DNA of 46,854 bases from Streptomyces afghaniensis 772 (lineage in GTDB: Bacteria; Actinomycetota; Actinomycetes; Streptomycetales; Streptomycetaceae). Within the stretch, counting starts at the first letter, position 1, and the number at the start of each line of letters is the position of its first letter. The position numbers were made by a program, and so were the translations under genes. Positions 42,146-46,854 of the stretch are shown here, in pieces. The stretch is taken from the NCBI GenBank assembly GCA_000415505.1, contig KE354466.1, positions 1 to 46,854 of the forward strand, given 5' to 3'. The notes beneath the pieces are model-generated. The model searched no databases. It had not been told where the DNA came from and saw only the letters and a program-made list of their open reading frames with translations.

Positions 42146-43000
42146 TCAGACTCCAGGCGCGCCCAGCCGTCCGGCCGCGAGGGCGGCGAGTTCCGTGGGC
42201 GTTCGCGGCCCCGGCTCCGTGCCCGTCAGCCACCCCTGCGCGCGGAGGAGTTCCGCCGCGGCGGCTCCCCACGGCAGCCGCAGGCCCGCCTCTTGGAGGA
42301 GGTCGGGGCGGGCCAGTGCCACGGGAGCGGGCCCGGTGCGGACTCCGGACGGGGTGAGGAGCGCCGCGTCGTCGGCCCAGCGCAGGGCGAGGTCGACGTC
42401 GTGGGTGGCCATCACCACCGTGGTGCCGGCCGCACGGAGTCCGTCGAGCGTGCTGAGGAGCCGTTCCTGGCCGTCGGGGTCGAGCCCGGCCGTCGGCTCG
42501 TCGAGGATGAGGACACGGGGGCGCATGGCGACCGCGCCCGCGATGGCGGTGCGTTTGCGCTGCCCGTAGGAGAGCAGATGGGTGGGCCGGTCGGCCAGGG
42601 CGGTGATGTCCAGGGCGGCGAGCGCCTCCGCCACCCGCGCCCGCACCTCCGTGTCGTCCAGGCCGAGGTTCAGCGGCCCGAACGACACGTCCTGCTCGAC
42701 GGACGCCGCGAAGAGCTGGTCGTCCGGGTCCTGCACCACCAGCTGGACGGTCGTCCGCAGCCGGGTCAGGCCCTTGCGGTCGTACGTCACCGGCTGCCCG
42801 TCGACCGTCAGCCGGCCCTCGTGGGGCCGCAGTCCGCCGCTGAGGAGCCGCATCAGCGTGGTCTTGCCGCTGCCGTTGCGGCCGAGCAGCGCGAGCGCGC
42901 GACCCTCGCGGATCCCGAAGTCGAGGCCGCTGAGCACGGCCGGGCCGTCCTCGTAGGCGAAGGACGCGCCCCGCAGGGCGACGAGGGCGGGCTCGCTCAT
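42146..43000 (-). CDS. cbiO: Cobalt/nickel ECF transporter ATPase
   Basis: A 284-residue ABC ATPase energising cobalt import. Walker A is GRNGSGKTTLM, the Q-loop QDPDDQLFA is characteristic of energy-coupling-factor (ECF) ATPases, the signature is LSYGQRKR, Walker B VLILDEPTAGLDPDGQ, and the switch histidine in ATHDVDL. The C-terminal part, after about residue 210, is typical of single-ATPase cobalt systems. The start at 43000 overlaps the cbiQ stop by 4 nt (ATGA). It is the last gene of the cbiMNQO operon controlled by the cobalamin riboswitch. Confidence 0.92.
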   Translation of the reverse strand: MSEPALVALRGASFAYEDGPAVLSGLDFGIREGRALALLGRNGSGKTTLMRLLSGGLRPHEGRLTVDGQPVTYDRKGLTRLRTTVQLVVQDPDDQLFAASVEQDVSFGPLNLGLDDTEVRARVAEALAALDITALADRPTHLLSYGQRKRTAIAGAVAMRPRVLILDEPTAGLDPDGQERLLSTLDGLRAAGTTVVMATHDVDLALRWADDAALLTPSGVRTGPAPVALARPDLLQEAGLRLPWGAAAAELLRAQGWLTGTEPGPRTPTELAALAAGRLGAPGV

Positions 43001-43746
43001 GTCAGCGGCCTTTCCAGTACGAAGGTGAGGACGGCCAGCGCCGCGAGGAGTACGCAACTGGCCGTCGTGAAGCGGACGGAGACACGGGCCTCGGGCACCA
43101 GGACGCGCAGGGTGCCGTCGTAGCCGCGCCCGGCGAGACCGGCCTGGAGGCGGACCGCCCGGTCGAAGGCCCGGACGAACGCGGTGGCGCCGAGACCGCC
43201 CAGGGAACGCCAGGCGGCGGCCCGCGTGGTGTGCCCGAGCCGGGCCGCCTGCGCGTCACGGACCCGGCGCACGGAGTCCAGCAGCAGGAAGCTCATCCGG
43301 TACGTCACGAGCGCCACGTCGACGACCGGCGCGGGCACCCCGGCCCGGACCAGCCGCGGCAACAGGTCGGACATGGGCGTGGTGAACGCGAACAGCAGCA
43401 CCCCCAGGGATGCCGCCGAGGTGCGCAGCAGCAACTCCCCGGCCCGGACCGGCCCGTCACCGGCGAGGGAGACGAAGCCGCCCGGCCCGCCGACCTGCAC
43501 GAGCAGCGTCAGCGCGCCGGTCACGCAGAAACCCAGCGGCACCCGGTAGGCCCGCCACAGCCGGCGCCAGGGCACGCCCGCCGGACCCAGCAGCACCACC
43601 AGGGCGGTCAGCAGCACCAGAGCCGCGCCCGGCCAGGGCGGCAGCGAGATCGCCAGCAGGGTCAGACCCAGCCCGAGCACGGCCTTGTCCACGGGATGGC
43701 GGCGGCGCCAGCGACTGCTGTGCGCCGCCGCGTCGATCGGCAGCAC
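42997..43746 (-). CDS. cbiQ: Cobalt ECF transporter transmembrane subunit
   Basis: A 249-residue integral membrane subunit linking the ATPase to the substrate-binding CbiMN. Hydrophobic segments include VLGLGLTLLAISLPPW, ALVLLTALVVLLGPA and VLLAALAVLTFVL. The coupling helices show the conserved charged blocks PMSDLLPRLVRAGVP and AFVRAFDRAVRLQAGLAGRGYDG, the latter matching the AxxxRG-type motif of the family. The GTG start at 43746 lies 5 nt after the cbiN stop. Confidence 0.92.
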   Translation of the reverse strand: MLPIDAAAHSSRWRRRHPVDKAVLGLGLTLLAISLPPWPGAALVLLTALVVLLGPAGVPWRRLWRAYRVPLGFCVTGALTLLVQVGGPGGFVSLAGDGPVRAGELLLRTSAASLGVLLFAFTTPMSDLLPRLVRAGVPAPVVDVALVTYRMSFLLLDSVRRVRDAQAARLGHTTRAAAWRSLGGLGATAFVRAFDRAVRLQAGLAGRGYDGTLRVLVPEARVSVRFTTASCVLLAALAVLTFVLERPLT

Positions 43747-43751
43747 GCGGC

Positions 43752-44123
43752 TCAGGCCCCTTCGGCCGTGGACTCCTCGGCGGCGCCCCCGGCCGCACGG
43801 CTCTCGGAGTCCCGCTCCCGCGCCCGCTGCTCACCCTGCCGCCTGCCCCGGCGCAGGCCGAAGTAGTAGGCGAGGACACCGGAGCCGAGGGCCGCCTGGA
43901 GGGAGAACAGCGCCGACTCGATCTCACCGGACGGCGGTTCGTACAGGGGTGAGAACCAGGGCTTGTAGTCCGGCTCGATCTCGGTGATCGCCGTCTCCGC
44001 CTCGCCGTCGGCGCCCGTGAACGGCTCCTTCTTGTGGTCGCCGAGGCCGAGCGCGAGCGGCAGCACGGCGAGCGCGGCCACGGCGAGCAGCAGCAGAAGG
44101 TTGATCTTCGTGTTCCTGCTCAT
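43752..44123 (-). CDS. cbiN: Cobalt transporter subunit CbiN
   Basis: A 123-residue small membrane protein with two helices: [19 protein letters not shown] at the N terminus and [16 protein letters not shown] near 80. Between them lies the outside loop [14 protein letters not shown] and [22 protein letters not shown], the hallmark of CbiN. It helps CbiM bring in Co(II). The charged C-terminal tail of about 30 residues is somewhat longer than in enteric CbiN. It overlaps cbiM by 4 nt. Confidence 0.92.
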   Translation of the reverse strand: MSRNTKINLLLLLAVAALAVLPLALGLGDHKKEPFTGADGEAETAITEIEPDYKPWFSPLYEPPSGEIESALFSLQAALGSGVLAYYFGLRRGRRQGEQRARERDSESRAAGGAAEESTAEGA

Positions 44124-44821
44124 CGGGCCACCGCCTCGGTCTCGCTCCGGGACTCCTTCTCGGCCAGGAACACACCCAGCCGGGTCAGTTCGCCCTTGCT
44201 GGACTGCACCAGCAGCCGCATCACGAGCACCGTCAGCAGTCCCTCGCTCACCGCGAGCGGGATCTGGGTGACGGCGAAGATGGAGCCGAACTTGCCGAGC
44301 GCGCCCAGGAACCCGCTGCCCGGGTCGGGGAACGCGAGCGCCAGCTGCACGCTGGTGACGCAGTAGGTGGACAGGTCGGCGACGAACGCGGCGCAGAACA
44401 CGGCGACCATCAGCGGCACGCCGTAGCGGCGCAGCAGTCGGTACACCGCGTAACCGGCCCAGGGCCCGACGATCGCCATGGAGAAGATGTTGGCGCCGAG
44501 CGTCGTCAGACCGCCGTGCGCGAGCAGCAGCGCCTGGAAGAGCAGGGTGATGGTGCCCAGCACCGCCATGACGGGCGGCCGGAACAGGATGGCGCCCAGG
44601 CCCGTGCCGGTGGGGTGGGAGCAGCTGCCGGTGACGGACGGCAGTTTCAGGGCGGACAGGACGAACGTGAAGGCGCCTGAGGCGCCGAGGAGCAGGGTGC
44701 TCTCGGGGTGCTCGCGCACCTCACGGGTGAGCGACCGGACCCCGTGGAGGACGAACGGCGCAGACGCGACGCCCCAGGCGACCGCGTGCGCCGGAGGCAG
44801 GAAACCCTCGGCAATGTGCAT
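44120..44821 (-). CDS. cbiM: Cobalt transporter substrate-binding membrane subunit
   Basis: A 233-residue membrane protein beginning [17 protein letters not shown]. The N-terminal amine and His2 of the MHI start form the metal site, so the start is certain. Other landmarks: [23 protein letters not shown] (with the conserved histidine loop), [24 protein letters not shown], and [14 protein letters not shown]. It is the S-component that binds Co(II). The first gene after the cobalamin riboswitch. Confidence 0.95.
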   Translation of the reverse strand: MHIAEGFLPPAHAVAWGVASAPFVLHGVRSLTREVREHPESTLLLGASGAFTFVLSALKLPSVTGSCSHPTGTGLGAILFRPPVMAVLGTITLLFQALLLAHGGLTTLGANIFSMAIVGPWAGYAVYRLLRRYGVPLMVAVFCAAFVADLSTYCVTSVQLALAFPDPGSGFLGALGKFGSIFAVTQIPLAVSEGLLTVLVMRLLVQSSKGELTRLGVFLAEKESRSETEAVAR

Positions 44822-44864
44822 GGCTCAGCAGACCCTCTCCAGCACCTCGTGGATGGTTGACGCG

Positions 44865-45027
44865 CCTTGGCCGGTCTCCTGGCTCACGGGTCCCACCGCC
44901 CGTACTCCGCCTTCCCGGGTCCGTGAGGACCCAGTGGCTGCCCGCTAGGGCTGGAGCCGGACTTCCCGATCACAGTGGCGAGGGCCGCACCGGCATCACA
45001 CCGGATTTCCCGTTCACCAAGGCGTGG
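44865..45027 (-). promoter_or_regulatory. Cobalamin riboswitch upstream of cbiMNQO
   Basis: On the minus strand the leader reads, in order, GGTGAACGGGAAATCCGGTG, then GCCACTGTGATCGGGAAG, and finally the B12 box GCCAGGAGACCGGCC (about 44868-44886). These are the conserved elements of a cobalamin riboswitch. It ends about 45 nt before the cbiM start, as expected for repression of cobalt uptake when cobalamin is plentiful. The ends given are estimates. Confidence 0.9.
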
Positions 45028-45126
45028 TGACAGTAATGCCGAGATAAGGGCCATGACAAGCCAGCCGAGGGGGCGCGCGGAGGGGCGCGTGAGGGGGCGA
45101 CCGCTCACACACCGGCGCAGGACGGC

Positions 45127-46521
45127 TCAGTCGTCACCCTCGTCGTCCTCGTCCTCCCCGTTCCCCCAGGACCGCGGAGCCTGCTCCTGCTTGGGCTTGT
45201 CCGTCTTCTCCGGCGGGCTGCTGTTCGTCTCCTGCGCCGGGCTCTCGGAGGCGGTCGTCGCTTCGGCCGGGGTCGGGGAATCGGGTGCCGTGGCGGAGGG
45301 GGTGACATCGGCCACTGCGCCGGCGGTCGGAGTCGTGGCGGCCGCCGGGGCGGAGGCCAGGGGGTCGGCGGAGGCGGCGGAGCCGCCGGGCGAGGGGGCG
45401 GCCGGGCTGCTCGCGGACGGGGACGCGTCGGGTTCTGTGCCCTCCGTCGCGGTGTTGTCGGGCGAGAACCACAGCATGCCGGCGAGCATCGCGGCGAGGA
45501 AGACGGCCGCCGCGGCCACCACCGCTGCCGTTCTCCGGTGGTCGCCGAGACCGCCTCGGGGCGCGGCGCGACGGGAACGCCCGCCGCGGGCGGTACGAGA
45601 CCCCGTGGGCAGCGCGTACGTGGCCGGGGCGCCGGTGTCGGCTGCCGCGTACGGTCTCGGCCCGGCGGACGGCACCGGGGACGCAGCCTCCGGCAGCGGC
45701 TCGGGCAGCCCTCGCCAGGCGCCGCCGGCGAACCACTCGGCCGCCTGCTGCGCCGTGGGCCGGTCCTCGGGCTGCTTGGCGAGCAGGGCGAGGAGGTAGC
45801 TCTCGAAGGCGGGCGGCAGACCGGCGACACCGAGTTCCCGGGGAGGTACGGGGGCGTTGTCGAGATGCTGGTGGAGGAGCGCGACGGCGGTGTCGGCCTG
45901 GAACGGGGGGCGGCCGCTCAGGAGCTGGTAGAGCACGCACCCCAGGGAGTACATGTCGGAGGCGGGACCGGCGGGCCGGCCCAGGGCCCGTTCGGGCGCG
46001 AGGTAGAGGCCGGTGCCGACGATCTGGCCGGTGGCGGTGAGCGCGGCGCCCGGGTCGTCGAGGAAGCGCGCGATGCCGAAGTCGCCGATCTTCAGTGTGC
46101 CGCCCGCGTCCAGCAGGAGGTTGGCGGGTTTGACGTCCCGGTGCACGATGCCCTGCTGGTGCGCGGCGGCGAGTCCCGCGGCGGCCTGCGCGGCGAGTTG
46201 CGCCACGCGCTCAGCGGGGAGCGCGCCGGAGACGGACAGCACCCGGGCGAGGCTGTCGCCCTCGACCAGCTCCATCACCAGGTACAGCCGGTTGTCGTAC
46301 TCGCCGAAGTCCAGCACCCCTACCAGGTTGGGGTGGTTGAGACGCCCGGCCGTCTGGGCCTCCAGGCGGAACCGGGAGGCCGCCGTGGCGTCGGTGTCCT
46401 GGGGCAGCAGCAGCTTGACGGCCACCGCTCTGGCGAGTGTCTCGTCGTACGCACGCCAGACCTCTCCCATTCCGCCGCGCCCGATCTCAACGTCCAGCCG
46501 GTAGCGGCCCGCTAGCAGCAC
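45127..46521 (-). CDS. Membrane-anchored serine/threonine protein kinase
   Basis: A 464-residue Hanks-type kinase. The Gly-rich loop is EIGRGGMGEV, the ATP lysine is in VAVKLLLP, the catalytic loop is HRDVKPANLLL and the metal motif DFGIARF, with GLYLAPERALG after it, so it should be active. A single membrane helix, VVAAAAVFLAAMLAGMLWF, near 345 is followed by an outside Pro/Ser/Thr/Ala tail and an acidic end, GNGEDEDDEGDD. There are no PASTA repeats. The GTG at 46521 fits the family start (LLAGRYRLDVEIG) with a GGACGAGG site; the frame is open further upstream but has no domain content. Its targets are not shown by the context. Confidence 0.92.
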   Translation of the reverse strand: MLLAGRYRLDVEIGRGGMGEVWRAYDETLARAVAVKLLLPQDTDATAASRFRLEAQTAGRLNHPNLVGVLDFGEYDNRLYLVMELVEGDSLARVLSVSGALPAERVAQLAAQAAAGLAAAHQQGIVHRDVKPANLLLDAGGTLKIGDFGIARFLDDPGAALTATGQIVGTGLYLAPERALGRPAGPASDMYSLGCVLYQLLSGRPPFQADTAVALLHQHLDNAPVPPRELGVAGLPPAFESYLLALLAKQPEDRPTAQQAAEWFAGGAWRGLPEPLPEAASPVPSAGPRPYAAADTGAPATYALPTGSRTARGGRSRRAAPRGGLGDHRRTAAVVAAAAVFLAAMLAGMLWFSPDNTATEGTEPDASPSASSPAAPSPGGSAASADPLASAPAAATTPTAGAVADVTPSATAPDSPTPAEATTASESPAQETNSSPPEKTDKPKQEQAPRSWGNGEDEDDEGDD

Positions 46522-46854
46522 TCGTCCTCGTCCTATGCTCGTGGGAAGGTCCTCGCCGCAGGCCGCAACTCCCCGCGTCGGAGCGGGGGTTGGTGGGGGG
46601 TGCCGCAGCCGACCCAGGATACTGGCGCCGCGTGACCACAGTTCCCCGGTGCGGTGTCGTGGGACGGTACGGTCCCGGAAATCGGGGAGCGGAGGACCGT
46701 CCCGCCGGGGTGAAGCTGCGGCGCGCGGGGTTGCCACGGCTGTGGCTGCCACGCCTTTCCCCGCTGCCGGCGGGCGCCGGATCGGGCCGCCGCGCGCCTG
46801 CCTCCCGCGTCTGCGCGGTCGTCGGGCGCGTGCCGTCGGGCCGTCGCGTGCTCC
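46522..46854. other. Upstream region of the kinase gene, nothing recognised
   Basis: This 333-bp end stretch is very G/C-rich. I see no coding region with recognisable protein content on either strand, although frames are open, which is common in such DNA. It probably holds the kinase promoter. Confidence 0.4.

Overview
The window is high-GC actinomycete DNA, almost certainly Streptomyces. The evidence is strong G/C third-position bias, many ATGA/GTGA stop-start overlaps, a secreted tripeptidyl-aminopeptidase-type hydrolase, a PASTA-less Ser/Thr kinase with a Pro/Ser/Thr-rich tail, and a B12-riboswitch-controlled cbiMNQO cobalt importer. Roughly the first 34 kb is one nonribosomal-peptide biosynthetic gene cluster (BGC). 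It runs off the left edge. The rest (34.2-46.9 kb) looks like ordinary chromosomal genes.

Layout of the BGC. (a) 1-10120, minus strand: a cysteate-synthase-like PLP enzyme overlaps by 4 nt the start of an NRPS with order C-A-T-C-A-T-E. A second NRPS follows, overlapping the ribosome binding region, and starts with a C domain of the kind that follows E domains; it continues out of the window. (b) 10313-13676, plus strand: a 2-oxoacid-dehydrogenase E1alpha and an unusual E1beta-lipoyl-E2 fusion. (c) 13774-19774, minus strand: a tightly overlapping operon of a 140-aa conserved protein, a Gfo/Idh/MocA oxidoreductase, an Ldh2-type (malate/lactate/sulfolactate) dehydrogenase, an M20 metallopeptidase, a xylose-isomerase-like TIM barrel protein, and a second Gfo/Idh/MocA oxidoreductase. 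(d) 20361-34050, plus strand: two calerythrin-like EF-hand proteins flanking a small membrane protein, then two DegT-type aminotransferases, a UbiA/MenA-like membrane prenyltransferase, an FAD oxidoreductase, an acyl/aryl-AMP ligase, a SAM methyltransferase, a class-III CoA transferase, a second ligase and a nucleotide-sugar dehydrogenase.

How it may work together (inference). The first C domain resembles EntF, which condenses an acid delivered from outside the protein; the two free-standing ligases and the CoA transferase could make or load that acid. A1 has a valine-like pocket. A2 has an aspartate-like pocket (K278/H322) and is followed by an E domain. Because the gene translationally coupled to the NRPS encodes a cysteate synthase (cysteate is the sulfonic analogue of aspartate), the most exciting reading is an assembly line that makes and incorporates D-cysteate, or a derivative, giving a sulfonated peptide. 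The aminotransferases, Gfo/Idh enzymes and nucleotide-sugar dehydrogenase suggest an amino-sugar or amino-cyclitol part. No glycosyltransferase, thioesterase, regulator, exporter, MbtH or PPTase is visible in this window, so these may lie to the left.

Three genes in the BGC (NRPS T/E junction, second Gfo/Idh gene, FAD oxidoreductase) are split by one-base indels at short C/G runs. The protein homology continues cleanly in the next frame. They look more like sequencing errors than biology, but this cannot be decided from the sequence alone.

Right flank: hydrolase, SRPBCC protein, lipoprotein, ABC exporter-type transporter, membrane protein, maleylpyruvate-isomerase-like protein, an amidinotransferase, cbiMNQO with cobalamin riboswitch, and a Ser/Thr kinase.
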